Below, piece after piece: positions 28,001-40,564 of a DNA stretch of 64,000 nt (its first letter is position 1; each line of letters opens with the position of its first letter). The stretch lies in contig CAWVQA010000098.1 in assembly GCA_963932145.1 (NCBI GenBank), forward strand, positions 186,001 through 250,000, read 5' to 3'. The notes beneath the pieces were generated by a model. The model ran no database searches. It was not told the origin of the DNA and saw only the letters and a list, made by a program, of their open reading frames with translations. The position numbers and the translations under genes were made by a program. The DNA is from Acanthosepion lycidas. Taxonomy: Eukaryota > Mollusca > Cephalopoda > Sepiida > Sepiidae.

Positions 28001-28357
28001 ATTTAAGATTTTATGTTTTACACAACTTTTAATTATATAGCGGTTTACATGCAAAATCTAGCTTTTTTCACTACTTTTTAACGCTAGTTTGTAAATATCA
28101 ATAACTGTTTGAAAACATTAAAAAAACAATGAAATTATTGAAAATCGATATGAAATCAATCAAAACTTATTGATTTTAACTAGTTTCACAAGTTGTGACA
28201 AAGTTTTATTTAAGATTTTATGTTTTACACAACTTTTAATTACATAGCGATTAACAGGCCAAATCTAGCTTTTTTCACTACTTTTTAACGCTAGTTTGTA
28301 AATATCAATAACTGTTTGAAAACATTAGAAAAACAATGAAATTATTGAAAATCGATA
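25046..28357. repeat. 16-unit block (3312 bp), tandem copy 1
   Basis: Class order C C E H B N O C E C M E J K A B. The next 3312 bp repeat it in the same order. Two rare marks prove the register: AACTTATAAT in the N unit at 26081, and ACAGGCCAAA in the B unit at 28151. Each recurs exactly 3312 bp later. By eye I saw no difference between the two blocks. Confidence 0.93.
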
Positions 28358-31300
28358 TGAAATCAATCAAAACTTATTGATTTTAACTAGTTTCACAAGT
28401 TTTGACAAAGTTTTATTTAAGATTTTATGTTTTACACAACTTTTAATTACATAGCGATTTACATGCAAAATCTAGCTTTTTTCACTACTTTTTAACGCTA
28501 GTTTGTAAATATCAATAACTGTTTGAAAACATTAGAAAAACAATGAAATTATTGAAAATCGATATGAAATCAATCAAAACTTATTGATTTTAACTAGTTT
28601 CACAAGTTTTGACAAAGTTTTATTTAAGATTTTATGTTTTACACAACTTTTAATTACATAGCGATTTACATGCAAAATCTAGCTTTTTTCACTACTTTTT
28701 AACGCTAGTTTGTAAATATCAATAACTGTTTGAAAACATTAGAAAAACAATGAAATTATTGAAAATCGATATGAAATCAATCAAAACTTATTGATTTTAA
28801 CTAGTTTCACAAGTTTTGACAAAGTTTTATTTAAGATTTTATGTTTTACACAACTTTTAATTACATAGCGATTTACATGCAAAATCTAGCTTTTTTCACT
28901 ACTTTTTAACGTTAGTTTGTAAATATCAATAACTGTTTGAAAACATTAGAAAAACAATGAAATTATTGAAAATCGATATGAAATCAATCAAAACTTATTG
29001 ATTTTAACTAGTTTCACAAGTTTTGACAAAGTTTTATTTAAGATTTTATGTTTTACACAACTTTTAATTACATAGCGATTTACATGCAAAATCTAGCTTT
29101 TTTCACTACTTTTTAACGCTAGTTTGTAAATATCAATAACTGTTTGAAAACATTAAAAAAACAATGAAATTATTGAAAATCGATATGAAATCAATCAAAA
29201 CTTATTGATTTTAACTAGTTTCACAAGTTGTGACAAAGTTTTATTTAAGATTTTATGTTTTACACAACTTTTAATTACATAGCGATTAACATGCAAAATC
29301 TAGCTTTTTTCACTACTTTTTAACGCTAGTTTGTAAATATCAATAACTGTTTGAAAACATTAGAAAAACAATGAAATTATTGAAAATCGATATGAAATCA
29401 ATCAAAACTTATTGATTTTAACTAGTTTCACAAGTTTTGACAAAGTTTTATTTAAGATTTTATGTTTTACACAACTTATAATTACATAGCGATTTACATG
29501 CAAAATCTAGCTTTTTTCACTACTTTTTAACGCTAGTTTGTAAATATCAATAACTGTTTGAAAACATGAGAAAAACAATGAAATTATTGAAAATCGATAT
29601 GAAATCAATCAAAATTTATTGATTTTAACTAGTTTCACAAGTTTTGACAAAGTTTTATTTAAGATTTTATGTTTTACACAACTTTTAATTACATAGCGAT
29701 TTACATGCAAAATCTAGCTTTTTTCACTACTTTTTAACGTTAGTTTGTAAATATCAATAACTGTTTGAAAACATTAGAAAAACAATGAAATTATTGAAAA
29801 TCGATATGAAATCAATCAAAACTTATTGATTTTAACTAGTTTCACAAGTTTTGACAAAGTTTTATTTAAGATTTTATGTTTTACACAACTTTTAATTACA
29901 TAGCGATTTACATGCAAAATCTAGCTTTTTTCACTACTTTTTAACGCTAGTTTGTAAATATCAATAACTGTTTGAAAACATTAGAAAAACAATGAAATTA
30001 TTGAAAATCGATATGAAATCAATCAAAACTTATTGATTTTAACTAGTTTCACAAGTTTTGACAAAGTTTTATTTAAGATTTTATGTTTTACACAACTTTT
30101 AATTACATAGCGATTTACATGCAAAATCTAGCTTTTTTCACTACTTTTTAACGTTAGTTTGTAAATATCAATAACTGTTTGAAAACATTAGAAAAACAAT
30201 GAAATTATTGAAAATCGATATGAAATCAATCAAAACTTATTGATTTTAACTAGTTTCACAAGTTTTGACAAAGTTTTATTTAAGATTTTATGTTTTACAC
30301 AACTTTTAATTACATAGCGATTTACATGCAAAATCTAGCTTTTTTCACTACTTTTTAACGCTAGTTTGTAAATATCAATAACTGTTTGAAAACATTAGAA
30401 AAACAATGAAATTATTGAAAATCGATATGAAATCAATCAAAACTTATTGATTTTAACTAGTTTCACAAGTTTTGACAAAGTTTTATTTAAGATTTTATGT
30501 TTTACACAACTTTTAATTACATAGCGATTTACATGCAAAATCTAGCATTTTTCACTACTTTTTAACGCTAGTTTGTAAATATAAATAACTGTTTGAAAAC
30601 ATTAGAAAAACAATGAAATTATTGAAAATCGATATGAAATCAATCAAAACTTATTGATTTTAACTAGTTTCACAAGTTTTGACAAAGTTTTATTTAAGAT
30701 TTTATGTTTTACACAACTTTTAATTACATAGCGATTTACATGCAAAATCTAGCTTTTTTCACTACTTTTTAACGTTAGTTTGTAAATATCAATAACTGTT
30801 TGAAAACATTAGAAAAACAATGAAATTATTGAAAATCGATATGAAATCAATCAAAACTTATTGATTTTAACTAGTTTCACAAGTTTTGACAAAGTTTTAT
30901 TTAAGATTTTATATTTTACACAACTTTTAATTACATAGCGATTTACATGCAAAATCTAGCTTTTTTCACTACTTTTTAACGCTAGTTTGTAAATATCAAT
31001 AACTGTTTGAAAACTTTAGAAAAACAATGAAATTATTGAAAATCGATATGAAATCAATCAAAACTTATTGATTTTAACTAGTTTCACAAGTTTTGACAAA
31101 GTTTTATTTACGATTTTATGTTTTACACAACTTTTAATTACATAGCGATTTACATTCAAAATCTAGCATTTTTCACTACTTTTTAACGCTAGTTTGTAAA
31201 TATCAATAACTGTTTGAAAACATTAGAAAAACAATGAAATTATTGAAAATCGATATGAAATCAATCAAAACTTATTGATTTTAACTAGTTTCACAAGTTT

Positions 31301-31669
31301 TGACAAAGTTTTATTTAAGATTTTATGTTTTACACAACTTTTAATTATATAGCGGTTTACATGCAAAATCTAGCTTTTTTCACTACTTTTTAACGCTAGT
31401 TTGTAAATATCAATAACTGTTTGAAAACATTAAAAAAACAATGAAATTATTGAAAATCGATATGAAATCAATCAAAACTTATTGATTTTAACTAGTTTCA
31501 CAAGTTGTGACAAAGTTTTATTTAAGATTTTATGTTTTACACAACTTTTAATTACATAGCGATTAACAGGCCAAATCTAGCTTTTTTCACTACTTTTTAA
31601 CGCTAGTTTGTAAATATCAATAACTGTTTGAAAACATTAGAAAAACAATGAAATTATTGAAAATCGATA
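28358..31669. repeat. 16-unit block (3312 bp), tandem copy 2
   Basis: Same class order as the preceding block, with the rare marks in the N unit at 29393 and the B unit at 31463. A third copy does not follow: after two C units the order changes to P Q E R. Confidence 0.93.
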
Positions 31670-34600
31670 TGAAATCAATCAAAACTTATTGATTTTAACT
31701 AGTTTCACAAGTTTTGACAAAGTTTTATTTAAGATTTTATGTTTTACACAACTTTTAATTACATAGCGATTTACATGCAAAATCTAGCTTTTTTCACTAC
31801 TTTTTAACGCTAGTTTGTAAATATCAATAACTGTTTGAAAACATTAGAAAAACAATGAAATTATTGAAAATCGATATGAAATCAATCAAAACTTATTGAT
31901 TTTAACTAGTTTCACAAGTTTTGACAAAGTTTTATTTAAGATTTTATGTTTTACACAACTTTTAATTACATAGCGATTTACATGCAAAATCTAGCTTTTT
32001 TCACTACTTTTTAACGCTAGTTTGTAAATATCAATAACTGTTTGAAAACATTACAAAAACAATGAAATTATTGAAAATCGATATGAAATCAATCAAAACT
32101 TATTGATTTTAACTAGTTTCACAAGTTTTGACAAAGTTTTATTTACGATTTTATGTTTTACACAACTTTTAATTACATAGCGATTTACATGCAAAATCTA
32201 GCTTTTTTCACTACTTTTTAACGCTAGTTTGTAAATATCAATAACTGTTTGAAAACATTAGAAAAACAATGAAATTATTGAAAATCGATATGAAATCAAT
32301 CAAAACTTATTGATTTTAACTAGTTTCACAAGTTTTGACAAAGTTTTATTTAAGATTTTATGTTTTACACAACTTTTAATTACATAACGATTTACATGCA
32401 AAATCTAGCTTTTTTCACTACTTTTTAACGCTAGTTTGTAAATATCAATAACTGTTTGAAAACATTAGAAAAACAATGAAATTATTGAAAATCGATATGA
32501 AATCAATCAAAACTTATTGATTTTAACTAGTTTCACAAGTTTTGACAAAGTTTTATTTAAGATTTTATGTTTTACACAACTTTTAATTACATAGCGATTT
32601 ACATGCAAAATCTAGCTTTTTTCACTACTTTTTAACGTTAGTTTGTAAATATCAATAACTGTTTGAAAACATTAGAAAAACAATGAAATTATTGAAAATC
32701 GATATGAAATCAATCAAAACTTATTGATTTTAACTAGTTTCACAAGTTTTGACAAAGTTTTATTTAAGATTTTGTTTTACACAACTTTTAATTATATAGC
32801 GGTTTACATGCAAAATCTTGCTTTTTTCACTACTTTTTAACGCTAGTTTGTAAATATCAATAACTGTTTGAAAACATTAAAAAAACAATGAAATTATTGA
32901 AAATCGATATGAAATCAATCAAAACTTATTGATTTTAACTAGTTTCACAAGTTTTGACAAAGTTTTATTTAAGATTTTATGTTTTACACAACTTTTAATT
33001 ACATAGCGATTTACATGCAAAATCTAGCTTTTTTCACTACTTTTTAACGCTAGTTTGTAAATATCAATAACTGTTTGAAAACATTAGAAAAACAATGAAA
33101 TTATTGAAAATCGATATGAAATCAATCAAAACTTATTGATTTTAACTAGTTTCACAAGTTTTGACAAAGTTTTATTTAAGATTTTATGTTTTACACAACT
33201 TTTAATTACATAGCGATTTACATGCAAAATCTAGCATTTTTCACTACTTTTTAACGCTAGTTTGTAAATATAAATAACTGTTTGAAAACATTAGAAAAAC
33301 AATGAAATTATTGAAAATCGATATGAAATCAATCAAAACTTATTGATTTTAACTAGTTTCAGAAGTTTTGACAAAGTTTTATTTAAGATTTTATGTTTTA
33401 CACAACTTTTAATTACATAGCGATTTACATGCAAAATCTAGCTTTTTTCACTACTTTTTAACGTTAGTTTGTAAATATCAATAACTGTTTGAAAACATTA
33501 GAAAAACAATGAAATTATTGAAAATCGATATGAAATCAATCAAAACTTATTGATTTTAACTAGTTTCACAAGTTTTGACAAAGTTTTATTTAAGATTTTA
33601 TATTTTACACAACTTTTAATTACATAGCGATTTACATGCAAAATCTAGCTTTTTTCACTACTTTTTAACGCTAGTTTGTAAATATCAATAACTGTTTGAA
33701 AACTTTAGAAAAACAATGAAATTATTGAAAATCGATATGAAATCAATCAAAACTTATTGATTTTAACTAGTTTCACAAGTTTTGACAAAGTTTTATTTAC
33801 GATTTTATGTTTTACACAACTTTTAATTACATAGCGATTTACATTCAAAATCTAGCATTTTTCACTACTTTTTAACGCTAGTTTGTAAATATCAATAACT
33901 GTTTGAAAACATTAGAAAAACAATGAAATTATTGAAAATCGATATGAAATCAATCAAAACTTATTGATTTTAACTAGTTTCACAAGTTTTGACAAAGTTT
34001 TATTTAAGATTTTATGTTTTACACAACTTTTAATTATATAGCGGTTTACATGCAAAATCTAGCTTTTTTCACTACTTTTTAACGCTAGTTTGTAAATATC
34101 AATAACTGTTTGAAAACATTAAAAAAACAATGAAATTATTGAAAATCGATATGAAATCAATCAAAACTTATTGATTTTAACTAGTTTCACAAGTTGTGAC
34201 AAAGTTTTATTTAAGATTTTATGTTTTACACAACTTTTAATTACATAGCGATTAACATGCAAAATCTAGCTTTTTTCACTACTTTTTAACGCTAGTTTGT
34301 AAATATCAATAACTGTTTGAAAACATTAGAAAAACAATGAAATTATTGAAAATCGATATGAAATCAATCAAAACTTATTGATTTTAACTAGTTTCACAAG
34401 TTTTGACAAAGTTTTATTTAAGATTTTATGTTTTACACAACTTTTAATTACATAGCGATTTACATGCAAAATCTAGCTTTTTTCACTACTTTTTAACGCT
34501 AGTTTGTAAATATCAATAACTGTTTGAAAACATTAGAAAAACAATGAAATTATTGAAAATCGATATGAAATCAATCAAAACTTATTGATTTTAACTAGTT

Positions 34601-34979
34601 TCACAAGTTTTGACAAAGTTTTATTTACGATTTTATGTTTTACACAACTTTTAATTACATAGCGATTTACATGCAAAATCTAGCTTTTTTCACTACTTTT
34701 TAACGCTAGTTTGTAAATATCAATAACTGTTTGAAAACATTAGAAAAACAATGAAATTATTGAAAATCGATATGAAATCAATCAAAACTTATTGATTTTA
34801 ACTAGTTTCACAAGTTTTGACAAAGTTTTATTTAAGATTTTATGTTTTACACAACTTTTAATTACATAACGATTTACATGCAAAATCTAGCTTTTTTCAC
34901 TACTTTTTAACGCTAGTTTGTAAATATCAATAACTGTTTGAAAACATTAGAAAAACAATGAAATTATTGAAAATCGATA
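31670..34979. repeat. C C P Q E R C M E J K A B C P Q string
   Basis: Sixteen units with the 205-bp R at 32705-32909. C M E J K A B C is shared with the tail of the 16-unit block, and P Q E R with 21943-22768. Private changes are TTACAAAAAC in the unit at 31877 and CAGAAG in the E unit at 33324. The C unit after this R (32910) lacks the AGAAACAC mark that follows the other three R units. Confidence 0.87.
32705..32909. repeat. 205-bp short unit (class R), copy 2
   Basis: Same 2-bp loss and A117T as the copy at 22564, so the four short units share one origin rather than four independent deletions. Confidence 0.95.
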
Positions 34980-36426
34980 TGAAATCAATCAAAACTTATT
35001 GATTTTAACTAGTTTCACAAGTTTTGACAAAGTTTTATTTAAGATTTTATGTTTTACACAACTTTTAATTACATAGCGATTTACATGCAAAATCTAGCTT
35101 TTTTCACTACTTTTTAACGTTAGTTTGTAAATATCAATAACTGTTTGAAAACATTAGAAAAACAATGAAATTATTGAAAATCGATATGAAATCAATCAAA
35201 ACTTATTGATTTTAACTAGTTTCACAAGTTTTGACAAAGTTTTATTTAAGATTTTGTTTTACACAACTTTTAATTATATAGCGGTTTACATGCAAAATCT
35301 TGCTTTTTTCACTACTTTTTAACGCTAGTTTGTAAATATCAATAACTGTTTGAAAACATTAAAAAAACAATGAAATTATTGAAAATCGATATGAAATCAA
35401 TCAAAACTTATTGATTTTAACTGGTTTCACAAGTTTTGACAAAGTTTTATTTAAGATTTTATGTTTTACACAACTTTTAATTACATAGCGATTTACATGC
35501 AAAATCTAGCTTTTTTCACTACTTTTTAACGCTAGTTTGTAAATATCAATAACTGTTTGAAAACATTAGAAACACAATGAAATTATTGAAAATCGATATG
35601 AAATCAATCAAAACTTATTGATTTTAACTAGTTTCACAAGTTTTGACAAAGTTTTATTTAAGATTTTATGTTTTACACAACTTTTAATTACATAGCGATT
35701 TACATGCAAAATCTAGCTTTTTTCACTACTTTTTAACGCTAGTTTGTAAATATCAATAACTGTTTGAGAACATTAGAAAAACAATGAAATTATTGAAAAT
35801 CGATATGAAATCAATCAAAACTTATTGATTTTAACTAGTTTCACAAGTTTTGACAAAGTTTTATTTACGATTTTATGTTTTACACAACTTTTAATTACAT
35901 AGCGATTTACATGCAAAATCTAGCTTTTTTCACTACTTTTTAACGCTAGTTTGTAAATATCAATAACTGTTTGAAAACATTAGAAAAACAATGAAATTAT
36001 TGAAAATCGATATGAAATCAATCAAAACTTATTGATTTGAACTAGTTTCACAAGTTTTGACAAAGTTTTATGTAAGATTTTATGTTTTACACAACTTTTA
36101 ATTACATAGCGATTTACATGCAAAATCTAGCTTTTTTCACTACTTTTTAACGCTAGTTTGTAAATATCAATAACTGTTTGAAAACATTAAAAAAACAATG
36201 AAATTATTGAAAATCGATATGAAATCAATCAAAACTTATTGATTTTAACTAGTTTCACAAGTTGTGACAAAGTTTTATTTAAGATTTTATGTTTTACACA
36301 ACTTTTAATTACATAGCGATTTACATGCAAAATCTAGCTTTTTTCACTACTTTTTAACGCTAGTTTGTAAATATCAATAACTGTTTGAAAACATTAGAAA
36401 AACAATGAAATTATTGAAAATCGATA
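34980..36426. repeat. 7-unit block E R C S P T L (1447 bp), tandem copy 1
   Basis: Seven units, one of them the 205-bp R at 35187-35391, giving 1447 bp. The C unit at 35392 has the rare marks ACTGGTTT and AGAAACAC. The block is repeated directly downstream. The first part, with P Q before it, is also related to 21943-23596, whose C unit lacks ACTGGTTT. Confidence 0.93.
35187..35391. repeat. 205-bp short unit (class R), copy 3
   Basis: Identical diagnostic changes to the other R units. It lies 1447 bp before copy 4, which is the block length. Confidence 0.95.
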
Positions 36427-37873
36427 TGAAATCAATCAAAACTTATTGATTTTAACTAGTTTCACAAGTTTTGACAAAGTTTTATTTAAGATTTTATGTT
36501 TTACACAACTTTTAATTACATAGCGATTTACATGCAAAATCTAGCTTTTTTCACTACTTTTTAACGTTAGTTTGTAAATATCAATAACTGTTTGAAAACA
36601 TTAGAAAAACAATGAAATTATTGAAAATCGATATGAAATCAATCAAAACTTATTGATTTTAACTAGTTTCACAAGTTTTGACAAAGTTTTATTTAAGATT
36701 TTGTTTTACACAACTTTTAATTATATAGCGGTTTACATGCAAAATCTTGCTTTTTTCACTACTTTTTAACGCTAGTTTGTAAATATCAATAACTGTTTGA
36801 AAACATTAAAAAAACAATGAAATTATTGAAAATCGATATGAAATCAATCAAAACTTATTGATTTTAACTGGTTTCACAAGTTTTGACAAAGTTTTATTTA
36901 AGATTTTATGTTTTACACAACTTTTAATTACATAGCGATTTACATGCAAAATCTAGCTTTTTTCACTACTTTTTAACGCTAGTTTGTAAATATCAATAAC
37001 TGTTTGAAAACATTAGAAACACAATGAAATTATTGAAAATCGATATGAAATCAATCAAAACTTATTGATTTTAACTAGTTTCACAAGTTTTGACAAAGTT
37101 TTATTTAAGATTTTATGTTTTACACAACTTTTAATTACATAGCGATTTACATGCAAAATCTAGCTTTTTTCACTACTTTTTAACGCTAGTTTGTAAATAT
37201 CAATAACTGTTTGAGAACATTAGAAAAACAATGAAATTATTGAAAATCGATATGAAATCAATCAAAACTTATTGATTTTAACTAGTTTCACAAGTTTTGA
37301 CAAAGTTTTATTTACGATTTTATGTTTTACACAACTTTTAATTACATAGCGATTTACATGCAAAATCTAGCTTTTTTCACTACTTTTTAACGCTAGTTTG
37401 TAAATATCAATAACTGTTTGAAAACATTAGAAAAACAATGAAATTATTGAAAATCGATATGAAATCAATCAAAACTTATTGATTTGAACTAGTTTCACAA
37501 GTTTTGACAAAGTTTTATGTAAGATTTTATGTTTTACACAACTTTTAATTACATAGCGATTTACATGCAAAATCTAGCTTTTTTCACTACTTTTTAACGC
37601 TAGTTTGTAAATATCAATAACTGTTTGAAAACATTAAAAAAACAATGAAATTATTGAAAATCGATATGAAATCAATCAAAACTTATTGATTTTAACTAGT
37701 TTCACAAGTTGTGACAAAGTTTTATTTAAGATTTTATGTTTTACACAACTTTTAATTACATAGCGATTTACATGCAAAATCTAGCTTTTTTCACTACTTT
37801 TTAACGCTAGTTTGTAAATATCAATAACTGTTTGAAAACATTAGAAAAACAATGAAATTATTGAAAATCGATA
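36427..37873. repeat. 7-unit block E R C S P T L (1447 bp), tandem copy 2
   Basis: Same order as the preceding block, with R at 36634-36838 and the doubly marked C at 36839. No differences from copy 1 were noticed. Its S P T L end (37046-37873) is also the start of the first 17-unit block, so two tandem duplications of different length overlap here. Confidence 0.93.
36634..36838. repeat. 205-bp short unit (class R), copy 4
   Basis: Last of the four short units, with the same 2-bp loss, A117T and class A marks. Confidence 0.95.
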
Positions 37874-40564
37874 TGAAATCAATCAAAACTTATTGATTTT
37901 AACTAGTTTCACAAGTTTTGACAAAGTTTTATTTAAGATTTTATGTTTTACACAACTTTTAATTACATAGCGATTTACATGCAAAATCTAGCTTTTTTCA
38001 CTACTTTTTAACGCTAGTTTGTAAATATCAATAACTGTTTGAAAACATTAGAAAAACAATGAAATTATTGAAAATCGATATGAAATCAATCAAAACTTAT
38101 TGATTTTAACTAGTTTCACAAGTTTTGACAAAGTTTTATTTAAGATTTTATGTTTTACACAACTTTTAATTACATAGCGATTTACATGCAAAATCTAGCT
38201 TTTTTCACTACTTTTTAACGCTAGTTTGTAAATATCAATAACTGTTTGAAAACATTAGAAAAACAATGAAATTATTGAAAATCGATATGAAATCAATCAA
38301 AACTTATTGATTTTAACTAGTTTCACAAGTTTTGACAAAGTTTTATTTAAGATTTTATGTTTTACACAACTTTTAATTACATAGCGATTTACATGCAAAA
38401 TCTAGCTTTTTTCACTACTTTTTAACGCTAGTTTGTAAATATCAATAACTGTTTGAAAACATTAGAAAAACAATGAAATTATTGAAAATCGATATGAAAT
38501 CAATCAAAACTTATTGATTTGAACTAGTTTCACAAGTTTTTACAAAGTTTTATGTAAGATTTTATGTTTTACACAACTTTTAATTACATAGCGATTTACA
38601 TGCAAAATCTAGCTTTTTTCACTACTTTTTAACGCTAGTTTGTAAATATCAATAACTGTTTGAAAACATTAGAAAAACAATGAAATTATTGAAAATCGAT
38701 ATGAAATCAATCAAAACTTATTGATTTTAACTAGTTTCACAAGTTTTGACAAAGTTTTATTTAAGATTTTATGTTTTACACAACTTTTAATTATATAGCG
38801 GTTTACATGCAAAATCTAGCTTTTTTCACTACTTTTTAACGCTAGTTTGTAAATATCAATAACTGTTTGAAAACATTAAAAAAACAATGAAATTATTGAA
38901 AATCGATATGAAATCAATCAAAACTTATTGATTTTAACTAGTTTCACAAGTTGTGACAAAGTTTTATTTAAGATTTTATGTTTTACACAACTTTTAATTA
39001 CATAGCGATTAACATGCAATATCTAGCTTTTTTCACTACTTTTTAACGCTAGTTTGTAAATATCAATAACTGTTTGAAAACATTAGAAAAACAATGAAAT
39101 TATTGAAAATCGATATGAAATCAATCAAAACTTATTGATTTTAACTAGTTTCACAAGTTTTGACAAAGTTTTATTTAAGATTTTATGTTTTACACAACTT
39201 TTAATTACATAGCGATTTACATGCAAAATCTAGCTTTTTTCACTACTTTTTAACGCTAGTTTGTAAATATCAATAACTGTTTGAAAACATGAGAAAAACA
39301 ATGAAATTATTGAAAATCGATATGAAATCAATCAAAATTTATTGATTTTAACTAGTTTCACAAGTTTTGACAAAGTTTTATTTAAGATTTTATGTTTTAC
39401 ACAACTTTTAATTACATAGCGATTTACATGCAAAATCTAGCTTTTTTCACTACTTTTTAACGTTAGTTTGTAAATATCAATAACTGTTTGAAAACATTAG
39501 AAAAACAATGAAATTATTGAAAATCGATATGAAATCAATCAAAACTTATTGATTTTAACTAGTTTCACAAGTTTTGACAAAGTTTTATTTAAGATTTTAT
39601 GTTTTACACAACTTTTAATTACATAGCGATTTACATGCAAAATCTAGCTTTTTTCACTACTTTTTAACGCTAGTTTGTAAATATCAATAACTGTTTGAAA
39701 ACATTAGAAAAACAATGAAATTATTGAAAATCGATATGAAATCAATCAAAACTTATTGATTTTAACTAGTTTCACAAGTTTTGACAAAGTTTTATTTAAG
39801 ATTTTATGTTTTACACAACTTTTAATTACATAGCGATTTACATGCAAAATCTAGCTTTTTTCACTACTTTTTAACGTTAGTTTGTAAATATCAATAACTG
39901 TTTGAAAACATTAGAAAAACAATGAAATTATTGAAAATCGATATGAAATCAATCAAAACTTATTGATTTTAACTAGTTTCACAAGTTTTGACAAAGTTTT
40001 ATTTAAGATTTTATGTTTTACACAACTTTTAATTACATAGCGATTTACATGCAAAATCTAGCTTTTTTCACTACTTTTTAACGCTAGTTTGTAAATATCA
40101 ATAACTGTTTGAAAACATTAGAAAAACAATGAAATTATTGAAAATCGATATGAAATCAATCAAAACTTATTGATTTTAACTAGTTTCACAAGTTTTGACA
40201 AAGTTTTATTTAAGATTTTATGTTTTACACAACTTTTAATTACATAGCGATTTACATGCAAAATCTAGCATTTTTCACTACTTTTTAACGCTAGTTTGTA
40301 AATATAAATAACTGTTTGAAAACATTAGAAAAACAATGAAATTATTGAAAATCGATATGAAATCAATCAAAACTTATTGATTTTAACTAGTTTCACAAGT
40401 TTTGACAAAGTTTTATTTAAGATTTTATGTTTTACACAACTTTTAATTACATAGCGATTTACATGCAAAATCTAGCTTTTTTCACTACTTTTTAACGTTA
40501 GTTTGTAAATATCAATAACTGTTTGAAAACATTAGAAAAACAATGAAATTATTGAAAATCGATA
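37046..40564. repeat. 17-unit block (3519 bp), tandem copy 1
   Basis: Order S P T L C C C T A B N O C E C M E. The T unit at 38495 has the rare GTTTTTACAAAG mark and the B unit at 38909 has GCAATATC. Both recur exactly 3519 bp downstream, in the units at 42014 and 42428. Confidence 0.93.
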
